This document shows, piece after piece, positions 11,706 to 23,460 of a stretch of 64,000 bases of DNA (the first letter of the stretch is position 1; each line of letters begins with the position of its first letter). The notes under the pieces are model-generated. The model was not told the origin of the DNA and did not search any database. It worked only from the letters and a program-made list of their open reading frames with translations. This stretch comes from Cryptomeria japonica. Lineage: Eukaryota; Streptophyta; Pinopsida; Cupressales; Cupressaceae. Location of the stretch: positions 519,507,185 to 519,571,184 of the forward strand of contig NC_081414.1 in the NCBI RefSeq assembly GCF_030272615.1. Reading direction: 5' to 3'. Made by a program: the position numbers and the translations under genes.

Positions 11706-13567
11706 TGTGATAAGTGCCTTCACATTAAGGTGAAATCACCACACATACCTCAACTCTGCTTATTTGTATGCTATAGGGAGGTTCCCATCATTTCTTTGTT
11801 TGTTTTGAGGTAATTTATTTATCATGCAATCCAAATCCCTACGAAATCTGTCCAAGGATATGAATGAAAAAAGGGTCATTGTGGACAAGGTAATTAATAT
11901 TGCACATGAAAAGAAAGGAACTCTAATCTGCCTGCTATGTTTGTAAAATGCTCGATGATGAAAATTAAGATTTTCAAAGTCCAGTGACTAGGTTTAGGTT
12001 GCATCTCATTTTGCATCTCATTTTGCATTTCATTTTGCATCTTGTGAATTTAGAATGATTTTGGTATGGTAACACTAATCTCTGTATCGTGTGAATGAGA
12101 GTTGGAAGCTTCATCATTTCTTCGCTAAGTGGTCTCTTTTCATCATTTCTCCGGTCGAGTACTTGTGTTTTGAGATGTTAGCTACATACATGAGCATCTT
12201 ATATAGATTCATACATTCACTATCATTCATTTGCATTCATCTTATTGAATAGAAAAAATGAAAAATTTGCATTACTCATTTACATCATCATTTATTTGCA
12301 TGAAAAGAAACAAAAATAGACATCCATATTCATTTGCATTCATACATTCATGCTGAAAAGAAATGAATACATATAGAATAAAGCATATAAAGACATCTCA
12401 TAAAAAAATCAACACAAGTACGATGAAGTCCAATCAGATCTCGTATTTATATATCATGTCAAGTCTAAGGTACAAAATGATGTCGAATGACATATACAAA
12501 CTCCCATCGGAGCAAGAATCGTATAGGCTACAACAAATGTGTGTGTGAAAAGTGGACCTGTATCTATATCTAGAATACACAACACTTCAATTAAGTCATT
12601 ACATGCATGGTTAGACAGATATTAACATGAATATGAAAACTATAACAAATCGACCCATTGCCTTCTAGTAGATGCAAGTTTAGATTGCTCTCAGATTGCT
12701 AAGCTATCCAGTGACTAGACAACACCTAAATGGAGGATTTTAATCTATATGAGCATGATATTAATGCTAGATGGATTCAAGATTAATCTAACAAGATTTA
12801 AGTAATAAATGAGATAAATGATCAAATGTGTATGCAATATTCTCAATGAACCTAGAGAAAAAATAGTATAATAACAATATATTCTCCAGGATCTTTTGAA
12901 TGAGAGATGAGAGCCTGAATTTATAGAAAATTCAGAAAGAAACCAACGACTGAGATCAAATGATGATGAGCGGTCAATATTTTCCAAGAGGAAGCACAAT
13001 CTAGGTGAATTGATGTGATTGGATGCTTTTCTCAGTTTTAAAGGAAATTGAACTAAAATTAAGATAAAATCAAGAAAAAACTGATTTATTCTCTATTTCA
13101 TTCAATTTTGAGATTTAATTGTTTTAATTGCTTTCTTTGAGATTATCTATCAAATTTTAATTTGTTTTTTTCAAGATTATCTCCAATTGATTTCTTTTCT
13201 CAAATTTTAATTTTTTTTTGTCAATTAATTCCTTTTTTGAAGATTTGTGCTCATAATTTCCAATTCCTCTTTCTTGATTTGTTTCCTTTTTTGAAGATTT
13301 ATGGCAATTTGATTTATTTAATTAAATATGCTAGGATATTCAATTAAAATAAATAATATAATTGTTTAAAATGATTTGCTTGGAATGATTTAATTAATTA
13401 AATAAACATTTAATTAATATTGGTTGATTAATTTTCCATGTGACATTTGATGATTTTAGAAATTAATTGTGTGCTCAAGATTGATTTAATTACCTTTGGT
13501 TAGGACCTTGGTGATGTTTTCGAGATTAGGGGCTCATGGTTTAGATGACCATTTTTAAGGTATTACA
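11706..13567 (+). repeat. Candidate 3' LTR of the gag-only element (left end uncertain)
   Basis: The right end GGTATTACA at 13567 is a plausible LTR terminus because an opposite-strand gag follows. A left end at TGTGATAAG (11706) would pair with it, but no good polypurine tract lies directly before it; the tract near 11623 is about 80 bp upstream. The interior is AT-rich with oligo-T runs (13080-13350) and no gene. Confidence 0.35.
12001..12046 (+). repeat. Short tandem repeat, 12-bp unit
   Basis: GCATCTCATTTT is repeated about three and a half times with one C/T variant. Confidence 0.8.
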
Positions 13568-14111
13568 CTTCCAACTTATGTGAACTAATTACTATCAACT
13601 CAAAAGGAAGATGTTCATATAGACATTCCTTGTTTTCTTTCATCTCCTTGTTAAGGATAGCCAAACTAGTCTTGTTTTCAAGAAATTCGCTAGGCGATAT
13701 TCACTTTCCCTTATCATATTTCTCATTGTCCCACCATGTCGCAACTTCTCCAATAAGCTGATAAGCAACCCATACTGCTTTAGTTTCATTTAACATGTTA
13801 TGAAGTTTAAAATACTCCATTTCAATTACCTAAGCTTCAACACCATCACCAATGGTCTTACCATCGATCTTAGGTGGGGCTATCATTTTCAAGTCTTTAG
13901 CTAGCTCCCCTTCAATCCTAACTTAATGATCAAGTTTTTCCTCAACTCTAGGAAATTCATTACTAGGTTGTTCATTTCGAAGCTCACCAACTCTTTGAGC
14001 TTCTTGTTGAATTCCATCCCTCGTAGAATTCTACTGATTCAAAAGATCAAGAATTTGGTCAAGTCTTTCATTCCTATTATTTGATCAATCTCTTGTATTT
14101 CTTGAACCCAT
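13568..14111 (-). pseudogene. gag N-terminal part, interrupted by insertion
   Basis: The chosen start is the ATG at 14109-14111 (MGSRN). An Asn/Glu-rich leader leads to APPKIDGKTIGDGVEA, then YQLIGEVATWWDNEKYDKGK (about 13700-13760), which matches the conserved core of plant gypsy gag with its ATWW motif. In-frame stops occur near 14085 (TGA), 14028 (TAG), 13920 (TAA) and 13832 (TAG). Residues after the ATWW block fit the family less well, so a small rearrangement near 13690 is possible. The frame ends at the junction with the LTR terminus at 13567. Confidence 0.6.
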
Positions 14112-14186
14112 TGTAATTCAACAATTCCTATATCAAGGAAAAGTTTCTTTAGCATAATGGTCATAGCCCCTAGTGTTACAAACCTA

Positions 14187-14200
14187 GGGCTCTAATACCA
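14187..14200 (-). promoter_or_regulatory. Primer-binding site, initiator-Met tRNA type (variant)
   Basis: The minus strand reads TGGTATTAGAGCCC, three bases after an LTR end (TATGCA). As at 1908, the CAG inside the canonical TGGTATCAGAGC has become TAG. Confidence 0.7.
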
Positions 14201-14203
14201 AAA

Positions 14204-17200
14204 TGCATAAAACGTAAAACGTTCTAAATTCAATAATAAAATGAAATACTCTTTATTCTTAAATAAACTCATAATTCCTTTAATAAGTCTATTTTCTTCC
14301 ACTATTATGTCCTTAAGTCTAAATAATCATTCCAATGATATCACAATTAAACAAAATATTTCTTAAAGAGATAAAGAATATTTATTCAATAAGAATATGT
14401 AAGAAATAGCTCAATCATATCTACATAAAATACTTAGGCCTTTTAAATGCCTTAAGTTCATATAACAAGATAAATATAAAGTAAAGGATGAGATATGTCC
14501 ATTGATTTGCAATCCAAAGCCATATTCAATAAAATATTTAGAATTAAAGATGAGAACAAAATTCAGGTTCTTTTTCCACCCAACCTTGAAGCTTACACTT
14601 CCCCAGAATTCTTGGTGAACCAAGAATACCTGACCCTACATGAATTGCTTACAAAAAGAATTTGACAGACAAGATGAAATCTGGTGCATGCCTAGAATGA
14701 TACATGCATTTTCATTTTTATAATTCCATTAAGAAAAAATCAAGATCAATCAAGTATATGCTAGAGAGCATAAATAAATCCATCTATTTTAATGGTCAAT
14801 AAGTTACTTAGCTGAGTATAATGCCATGCATATCAATAAACGGTATTTTGGAAAAGAAAACTATTCTCTCTATGATTCCACATTCGGCACCCATCCAGAA
14901 AGGTAACTTTCCCACAAACAAAAACATATCCTATGTTCTCTAATGTTCATATGAAACTTAGAATAAATATATAGAAGACAATCTTTCATTTTTCAATTCA
15001 AGCTTTCTATTTCTCGCATGATGAAAAATACAATGTTAAAGAAGAAAATATTTTGTTAAATATATATTAAAGGAAACAATATTTCATTTACAACCAATTA
15101 TATTTGATAAGAAAATAATCCTTCATGGACAAACAAATATATATCCGAAAAGAGAACAATCTTTCACTTCTATCTTTTCTTGTAAATCAAAGACAATAAC
15201 TAAAATAAGAAGGTGTAACACATGTATGTATATTTACATATAAACAAATAGAATATGAGTACACATTCTTTCTTCAAATAATATATTAAATTTGATACTA
15301 ACATGCATTTTCTATGATTTACGAATTCAACTATCTAAATTCAGTAAATTTTCTACGAGTATTAAGTAAGACTAATGCACATACCTATATGGCTTCTTCA
15401 AAAGAAATCTCAAAATACATTTTCATGTCTTCTAATGCATAAAATAATTCAAATTTTAAATCTTTCTTCATTAGCGATCTAAAATAAACAATTCTCAAGA
15501 TAATTCTATTCTTATTCTATAAATATATAATAAACTATTGCTCGAATAAGAGCCTACCTCTGAAATATGATCCAAGTTGGATTATGATCAATGATAACCT
15601 TCCCCAAATCTGTCTGCCATACGTCTAGGTTCCAGTTCTTTTCCCCTCTATGCTATTCTATCTCTTGAGTTCTCTCTTCTCTACTTACTACTCTATATTT
15701 CCATTCTCTATTATTAGTTCTATCTTTTCTATAGTCTGGCTCTTTTCCATAATACCATCTTCTCTCCCTTATATTCTATGTTTTTTATGTGTAGTAACAG
15801 TCTTATTTATGCTATTTTCAAAGTATAATTCCTCCTTGTTTTTGGCTCATCTTAACCATCATTGACCATTTCTTGCGCCAACTACACAACACATCCAAGT
15901 TGCCATAGCATGTGGAAAACCAAATGCACCACGTATGCATGGCTAGCAAAAATTACTTTGAATTCTATTAGTTCAGCGATATTCAAACATAGTCGATTAA
16001 CAAATCGACCATTGCTGGCAATGAAAACTGGCATGGTTACATGGGGTATCAAACCTAATAACATGTCTTACCTACTATGTGGGTAGTCGATGACTACTAA
16101 TTCTATAAATGTTGTTGTTAGCTTTCCCATGCACCCCTGTTGGTATGCAAATTAGTTTGCATGCCATGCGATGCTTAATGGTTTTCCATCCATGCCTAAT
16201 AGTCCATATTCAACTTGAACTCTAAGTTTTTCTGAGTGGTCGACATATACTAATTTCACTTTGCAAATGGTTTCTAATTCTCTTTTCCAAGTTGATTAGT
16301 ATCGACTCCCTCATAAACTCTCTTTATTTGACTATGACTTGTATTAAATCGCCACCATATTGGTTATGTTGCTACATAGTCGACATTCTCTCCTATTTGC
16401 AAGGCATTTAGCTATGTTGGATAGTCCTCATAATGATCATGTTTCATAGCACAATGTCCTTATCCTATTTGTACTCAATGAGTTTGATAAGGTGATAAGT
16501 TGATATTAATATTGGTCTCTCTCTATGCAAATTGTTTTCTACATGTCTTAGTGTTATGCCAGGCTGATTTTAAATATGTTGACTTCATCAACATTTCTTA
16601 ACTCAATGTATTAATGAATTCGCCACTATCCCAAGAAAGTATATATATATATATAAACAATTAATTTACATAAAACAAAATAATTTAATTTCATAAATAT
16701 ATTTACATAAACAATAATTACGTACTTATTTATAGGTATATGATCGAATTGTTATTCGAACTCATATATATATATAGTAATAATTCAATACGAATTTAAT
16801 TAACAATTCATGACATAATATAATCACATACATATATGTATGTGTATATCCTCATAATATACACTTATATATATAAAAAATCTCCAATGATTATGTATAT
16901 GTATAAAAAAAAATTATGAAGTAAGGTAATTTAAATCTCATGATAATTAGATATATATCTTATAATTACGTACGTATTTACATGTATAAAATCGAATCAT
17001 TATTAGAACTCATATATAATACGTATAATTATTTATGTATAAGTACATCTATAAGTAAGCAAATAAATATATAGCTCACTAAATCACACATATCTGCACA
17101 AAAGAATGTGAAATCATATGATCATTATTAATTTTTAAATCATTAAATAAAATACATGTCTTTTAACAATAAAGCATAATATTTCACAATCACTCATAAA

Positions 17201-17540
17201 AATTCAATTCTAATTCTATCACAAACTCCAATTATTTATCAAATGCACACATAAGTATTCTAAAGTGGTATGTGAGATCCCCATCCATTGTAACAAATTC
17301 TAAGAGCTAAAACAACTCTACCTAAACCATGTTATGACCTTCATTTGCATTCACTTGTTCCTGCATTCACTTGCACTCAATTGCTCATAGCAATGATGAT
17401 CCTAATTTCATAATAAAAATAATATTGACCATTCAATTACATGTAAATCATTTCATTTCATTTGAACTCTTATCTCATTATCATATATTTCACTAAAAAT
17501 TCCATTTCCATTTCATTTAAATTTCATAAATGAAAAATAA
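14204..17540 (-). repeat. LTR-like AT-rich region (right end unresolved)
   Basis: The left edge TGCATAAAACG is fixed by the primer-binding site. The interior holds no recognisable gene. Poly-AT and TATATA tracts lie at 16630-17060, and a TC-rich block at 15640-15800. A CA terminus near 17587 would give a 3.4-kb LTR, but it overlaps plausible coding of the next element, so the end is left open. Several element ends may be mixed here. Confidence 0.4.
16715..17020 (+). repeat. Direct repeat pair, about 56 bp, in AT-rich DNA
   Basis: A block starting ATAATTACGTAC and ending GAACTCATATATA occurs near 16716-16773 and again near 16964-17020, with about ten mismatches by eye and a start-to-start distance of roughly 250 bp. 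Confidence 0.7.
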
Positions 17541-17543
17541 GCA

Positions 17544-18056
17544 TTATTTTCCTAATAAATAATTACAAATAAATATGGTTGGTGGCAAGATTTCCTTATG
17601 AGGGGGATAAGTATTGAAAGAAGTAGAAGATGATTTAATTGAGGTGAGGTCATCATCACTACTAAATATAGAATTCACAGTGAGAGATGGTCTTTTAGAT
17701 GTTTTGGTGTTCTTAGAGGGGTTATATCCAAGTCCAAATGAGGCTTCACGTGTGTTATGTTCTAAAGAAAATTTAATTCCTTGTTCATGTTTTCCACAAC
17801 CATTGCCATTATAGCCACTCTTAGCTAAAATTTGAAAACTAGGACCATAAAGGGATGCCAAATCAGAAAGATATGGTTGTGCCTCATAGTTCTTAGTGCT
17901 ATATGAATTAGAGGAATGATATGAAGAATTATTAGAAGCAGCCACAAAGTTGTTACTTAGTTGTTTAAACAAAGTGGGTTTCTCTTTAGGTTCCTCCTTA
18001 GATTTATCCTTCTTAGTCTTAGATTCTTTCCAAGATACTAAAAGACCATCTCTCAA
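17544..18056 (-). pseudogene. G-patch-like segment of Tat-type polyprotein
   Basis: A Lys/Glu and Ser/Asn-rich start (KDKSKEEPKEK) is followed by LASLYGPSFQILAKSGYNGN and GCGKHEQGI, a G-patch-like motif with Gly at the expected spacing, then FGLGYNPSK. Copy B carries the same block at 29270-29430 (SLYGP-like context, GYNGNGCGAQKQGI, FGLGYDP). G-patch motifs are known in polyproteins of several retroelements, where they bind RNA. The frame (170 codons) is open but stands in a different register from the upstream linker (18053-20599), so at least one frameshift or deletion separates them. Confidence 0.6.
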
Positions 18057-20599
18057 TGTGAGGGAGTTTGTCTTATAGAATTATTATTGATGATAACCAC
18101 AATCATAAGAGGATCGTATTGATGTTGGATTTCATGAGAAGGTAACTCATCTTGTGTGAATACAATTTGAGCTTTGGGTTTGTTTGTAGGATCAATCAAA
18201 GAAGCCATGTTATTAGGTGTCACTGCATGTGGGACATCTAAGTTTCTCAAAGAATCTTGTAACATCCCATGATAAGCAGGTGAAGTTTGAACCAAATAAT
18301 AAATAGAAATCTTGGTAGGAGTAGCTTTAAGTTGTTCAATGAGATCATACTCCTTACTAAGAGTCTGTGATATATGAGGTTCTTGTGGAAGAGTAGGTTG
18401 AGAGGGAGGAAGTAAAGTTGGGATAACTAGAAGAGGATTAGGTTTCCTATTGTTTCTTGTGTTGTAGGTATGAGCAACCACATGATAACTCTCTTTAGTG
18501 ATTTTCTTAGCATACTCATAAGGGCTCTTAGTAGGATAACCTCCTTGCACAGTAATAACAAGTTTCTTAGGAGTGCAAAAAGAATCATTAGCATAACCAC
18601 CTTGAACCACTAAGATAGGATTACATTAAGAACTTTGAGAAGGATGAGCACCTTGAACTATGAAGAGCAGTTTATTAGGAGTTCCATTCACATGTATCAC
18701 ATTGATTGAAGATGGTATAGGAATATCAAAGGTGTCCTTATGAATTTTAGAAGAAGAATAAACAAGATTGTTGGAAGAGTTGTTGATAGTCTCTTCTTGC
18801 ACTAAAATGTTATCATGGATAAAATCAATTTTACGAGGTAGATTAGGAGTAGGCATTGATGTTTTAAGAAAAAACATCTCCTTCATAATGTATCATCTAT
18901 AGTGAGATCTCTTATGTATGAAACCCTAGATCTTAATTTTGTCTTCAGGGTGACCTAGTGATTTAATTTTCTACCAATTTCTTAGGATTAAGCATTATAA
19001 TATCATAGAAATATGTTCCCAAAATTTTGGGAAAAATATCAAGGATCGTGCGTAACTTACATATGGTTCGACCAACTTTTCACCAAAATTTTTAGGACCG
19101 TTAGATATGATGACATTAGAGTATTAATAGGAAATTTCATATCATCCTTTATCATTAAAGGATATACATGGGGAATAAACTCTCTAGGAAAAGGATCAAC
19201 ATTAATCTCTAAAGTTTCACGTTTGAGAGGGAGACCTTTGAAAGAGATGTTAACAATCTCTTTTCATCAAAATTATGCCGACCTAGGATTTGAATTTTCC
19301 ACCAATTTCTTGGGGTTAAGCATTATAATATAATAGAACTTGGGAAAGATATTGGGGATCATGTGTAACTTACATACGGTTCGACCAACTTTTCACCAAA
19401 ATTTTCAAGACCATTAGATATGATGACTTTAGAATATTAATAGGAAAGTTCATATCATCCTTTATCATTAAAGGATCTACATGGGGAATAAACTCTCTAG
19501 GAGAAGGATCGACACTAATATCTAAAGTTTCACCTTTGAGAGGGAGACCTTTGAAAGAGATGTTAACAATCTCTTCTTGAACTAAGGTATCCTTATGAGT
19601 AGAACCCAGTTGAGGAGAAGGAGATGCCTTACCTTCATAGGGAGACTGATTGAGATTCATGAGAGGTGAGATGCTATCAAGGGGGTTACTCTCATAGGGT
19701 AGAGAATAATCAACACCTTTTTATAATGGTTCATCCTAAATAATGAGGTATTTGAGAAAATTATTATAAATATCTTGCACAAAGATATCCTTATTGTTAT
19801 TGCCAATTTTGGGAGAAAGGATAACATTGTTCATTAATTATTCATCCTTAGGAGGGAGAGCATCACTACATGTGTTTAAATCATCCTCTTGCCTCAAAAT
19901 GTGTTCAATAAGATGTTTAAGGAAGAGAGAATTAAGGAAATTGATTATGATTTCATCTTATTTTTCTAAGGCATCTTTATGGGTAATACAAGCTTTAGGG
20001 AAAGAAGAAACATTTCTTATTAATGCATCATCTCTAGTGAGAATTTTGTTGAAGTTAAAAGAGGAAATACCATCACTGGAAAAAGTAGGTAAAATACCAT
20101 CTTTTTGCACAAAATGACCCTCATGAGCGGAGTTTTCTTTAGGAGGGAGATGAACATATTTCTCCAAAGATTCACACTTAGGAAGGAGATGTTTGAAAGA
20201 AGTGCTCATAACCTCTTTTTACACTAACATGCCCCCATTGGTAAGACGAAATTTAGGAGAAGATAAGTCAATTTACATAAATACCTTTTCACTTAGAGAG
20301 ACATCATGTAAAGAAGGTAAAGTAACACCAAGAAAGGTGTTTATGATATCATCCACTTCCTCTAAGATAACTAGATGGGAAGGGCACATTTTAGGAGAAT
20401 TATCAAGATCACTCTTCAAATCTTCATCTTTAGAGCATGGGAGAGTTTTGAAAGGGTTGGTAATAGATATTTTAGGCACTGAAATGTTGTCATAGATAGG
20501 AGGAGGTTCTTTAAGAGATGTAAAAATTGAGGCAAGGGAATCTAACCCATTATCACATTTATGAAATGAATGTATCATGAAAATAATTTTCCTCTTCAA
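18053..20599 (-). pseudogene. Tat-type linker/gag-like region with repeats, decayed
   Basis: One register runs from 20599 to 18053 with several stops. The upstream two thirds (20599-18650) consist of loosely repeated acidic blocks of roughly 45 residues built on PK...HKD..VQEE...F..LP. Then come three short VQGGY-type repeats (about 18660-18530), NTRNNRKPNP, and the conserved block KEYDLIEQLK...ISIYYLVQ (18340-18290), FTQDELPSHEIQHQYDPLMI (18160-18100), which in this lineage precedes the protease active site. Here the frame ends after NNNSIRQT, where copy B goes on to its protease site. An LTR-derived duplication interrupts it at 18900-19600. Confidence 0.6.
18900..19600 (-). repeat. Tandem duplication containing LTR-derived sequence
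   Basis: Two copies of a roughly 313-bp unit: GGTTCGACCAACTTTTCACC occurs at 19065 and again at 19378. About 170-215 bp of each unit matches the LTR of the same element (compare 22065-22272: TTAAGCGTTATAATATCATA, TTAGATATGATGACATTAGA). The remaining 150 bp is linker coding sequence (AAAGGATCTACATGGGGAA and on). Confidence 0.8.
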
Positions 20600-20900
20600 A
20601 TGATAACATATGCAAAATAAATGTAAATGTTAAATTTTAACCAATGCAAGAGCTCTAAATGTTGATTTAGAAAATGAAATTTAGGAGTGAAATCTATTCC
20701 TAAATAAGATCTGAAATTAATAATGCAAATTAAGCTATCAAAAAGTTCAATTTTGAATTGAAATAATTAAGGTTTTAGCAAAAATTGACCTCTAAATTTT
20801 GAAATTTGCAAGAAAATTGAAACTTGTAAATGTAAATTTGAATTTGAAATAGCAAAAAACACTCAGATCTGAGAACATAAATCAGAATTAGAGAAGATTG

Positions 20901-20920
20901 GATTCACGTCGGGTTCACCA
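20901..20920 (-). promoter_or_regulatory. Primer-binding site of copy A
   Basis: The minus strand reads TGGTGAACCCGACGTGAATC, three bases after the LTR end CATCCACA. It begins with TGG, complementary to the tRNA CCA end; I cannot name the tRNA. Copy B has a degraded version at 31473-31492. Confidence 0.7.
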
Positions 20921-20923
20921 AAA

Positions 20924-22583
20924 TGTGGATGAGAAAAAGTGAGGTCGGGTGACTAGGACCTAATCCCACTTTTGCCAACACATTGGGAATATGAAAGAGC
21001 CTAGGGAGATATCTCACTTTATATAATTCTTGTGAGAAAGATAGAGCCAAGGATTATGTCTTAGGGTTTCTATTCCTCTTTTTTTATATGAAGAGAAAAT
21101 GTGAAAAATAGGGTGTGATTGATCAACCAGACTAGGAGATGACCAATGAAGCATACAGGAACTGAAATTGCAGAAACTTATAGGACTGCAACTAAGATAC
21201 TAAAAGTAGAGAAGGGGGAGGAATTTGAATTTGTACCTGGTGTTGAAAAATAAGCCAAAATGATCTAGATAGGGGTGCCATGTCATGATCCTATTTTGTC
21301 TAACAGGGAGCTGCAATTGAGAGATTGCAAACTTGAGGTCGTGAGCTTCCACCCTGCCAAATTTAACATGAAAGTTGGGGGACTAGGGTGCTATGCCCCT
21401 ATCCTAGGAAGGACTAGGGCACCATGCCTTTCTCCCTAATGATTTTGGGAAAATATAAGGGTTGCAACTGTGTCTATGCCTTCTATTGATCCTAAAACCT
21501 GCATATTTGCTCCTGTACCTGCACCTGCAACTAAAAGGAGAGGGTTTGGGTGGCTATATGGGGTTTTGCCTTATTCAAACCCCTATTTTTGTGATTTAAA
21601 CCTCAACAAATACCCAATTTGTATAGTAAAATATTATGTGTGCAAGACCCTAAAATGATGAATGCAAACAATGTAGACGAACCCTATGCTTTAAAGAGTA
21701 AACCCAAAATGCTTGTAATTGAAAAAGTAAATGCTCTAAATAAATGATGCTAAATGATCTAAAGAATAAATTTAAATCTACAAATTGATGTAATGAAGCT
21801 CATACAAAGACATGAATATAACATGAAATCATACCCAACCCCAAAGGAGGGGTACGAGCCAATCTTCAATCGATGATCTCCTATTGCTTTCCTACATCTG
21901 CAAAAGTCCCCAATTGATGAAATAATGCTTGACAGATGTTATTGAATGTTTTTGAAGACTCCAAAAGACCCGATCTTTCACTATGTAGAAGTCTCCTTGT
22001 GATCGCTAGCTCTTAGCCCCCAAAACATTCCTTCAGGCCTTCCAATAAAGAAAGAGAGCTCTTATGTATGAAACCGTAGATCTTAATTTCATCTTCAGGC
22101 TGACCTAGGATTTGAACTTTCCACCAATTTCTTGGGGTTAAGCGTTATAATATCATAGAACTATGCTCCTTAAATTTCAAGAAAAATATCGAGGATCGTG
22201 CGTAACTTACATACAATTTGACCAACTTCTCACCAAAATTTTCAGGACCGTTAGATATGATGACATTAGAGTGAATCCCAAAGTTACAATTGATTGATGT
22301 TTTGATATGCGAAATCAGGCCTTAAAGGTCAAAATAAGACATAATTAGGGTTTGTGATTTAATGATTTATTAGAGGAATAAAATAAAAAGGGGCACACTT
22401 AGGGTAAATGGCCCAATTTTATGATGTGGGGAGTGATGAAATGTGACTTTAGATTTAATTAAATTAATTATTTAAATTCTTAAAGGGAAATTACCATGAA
22501 AGATACAAACACACTAAGGCGGGTGCTAAACCAAGCATGGAATTGTACCACCCTAGTAAGGGTGTACAATTTACAATGTTACA
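20924..22583 (-). repeat. 5' LTR of Tat-like copy A
   Basis: On the minus strand it runs from TGTAACATTG at 22583 to CATCCACA at 20924, about 1.66 kb. It is colinear with the LTR at 31499-33165; the closing stretch with GGAATTGTACCACCCTAG is nearly identical in both. A TATA-like element lies near the 3' end of the LTR. Confidence 0.8.
21018..21025 (-). promoter_or_regulatory. Candidate LTR TATA box
   Basis: TATATAAA on the minus strand, about 95 bp before the LTR 3' end. The matching place in the LTR of copy B (around 31600) no longer has it. Confidence 0.4.
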
Positions 22584-23460
22584 TTTAGCCTCCACTTTAG
22601 CAGTCATATGAAACTACATGCATATGCAAGATAAAGTAAAGAAAAGTAAACATTAATGAAAAAGGATATATCCACAAGTTGTCGGATGAAGCCCCCAGCA
22701 GTGTTTGTAGTACACAGTTAGGAATTGCATCCTACAAAACCACATGTTATATAAAATCACCTAAATTATTACTAAGGAAGGTGATGAAAATTTGAGGGTA
22801 GCTATATGCCCCCCTATTTTGGCTTGCTAATTTAGTGAGTTGAAATAGGGTATCATGTTTACCACATCGAATTGTGAAACAAGATTGATGACAAATGCTC
22901 ACAAGAAGATTTGATAGAAGATCAAAAACTAATGGAGAATCATTTGGTAAGAAATAGGACTAAACCTCAATTCCAACACAATAAAGAGTTTGAGGATTTG
23001 AGAGATCTCTAACACAAGACGAAATATTTAAATGGAAGCAAATGACAAATGAGAAATGATATGCAAGATATATAATCCAACACAGAATTCCACCCAATAA
23101 AGGAAATTGGAAAAGAAATAAGGATTCAAATGACATCAAAGAGAGATTATTTATAGAAACACTCTTCTAAAAGAAAGAAAGATATCCTCATTAGGGATAT
23201 GAGCATTTAAAAAATAGAAGGGTTTATTATAAAAGATACTACTCAATGGAGAAAAGAAATTGATGAATGATAAAAAACTTCTAACACCAAGTACGAGGTC
23301 CTAATTAAGGATATGTACATAAGATTAGTACTATTCTTATGTCCTTTTCTTTTGTGATACTAAAAAAACTCATCATCATTCCACCAATCCATACAATAGT
23401 GCATGCCCTTGTGAGATGAAAGGATGCATTATGATGAGTTGGCTTTTACATCCCACTGGT
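22584..23460. other. Intergenic or unclassified sequence
   Basis: AT-rich DNA between the LTR of copy A and the PMD-like pseudogene. I see no coding frame, LTR terminus or repeat array. Upstream codons of the PMD gene could extend a little into 23430-23460. Confidence 0.5.

Larger units (their letters stand above)
7928..13567 (+). mobile_element. Gag-only LTR element, plus strand, 5' part displaced
   Basis: The region opens in mid-gag directly after the LTR ending at 7927 and carries a gag-like gene to 10175, then about 3.4 kb without coding potential ending in GGTATTACA at 13567, where an opposite-strand gag begins. No protease, RT or integrase is seen between gag and the putative 3' LTR, so this looks like a non-autonomous gypsy derivative or a pol-deleted copy. 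The right boundary is inferred from the change of coding strand and the CA terminus. Confidence 0.5.
13568..17540 (-). mobile_element. Minus-strand gypsy-like element, gag and 5' LTR
   Basis: On the minus strand an LTR-like AT-rich region is followed by a primer-binding site (14200-14187) and a gag frame running left to 13568, where it is cut by the plus-strand element. The rest of gag and pol would lie left of the window. The right limit is not fixed: coding of the next Tat-like element is recognisable from 17544. Confidence 0.5.
17544..22583 (-). mobile_element. Tat-like Ty3/gypsy element, copy A (pol missing)
   Basis: Minus-strand order: 5' LTR (22583 to 20924), primer-binding site (20920-20901), a long linker/gag-like frame (20599 to 18053) and a G-patch-like segment (18056 to 17544). 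It shares LTR and protein sequence with copy B (25748-33165). The protease core present in copy B is absent here, and RT/RNase H/integrase are not found to the left. Either the left part was displaced by the insertion at 13568-17540 or it was deleted. Confidence 0.65.

Noticed and set aside
17265-17300. TGTGAGATCCCCATCC, resembling a chromovirus LTR start
   Set aside because: The following sequence does not align with either chromovirus LTR and no polypurine tract precedes it.
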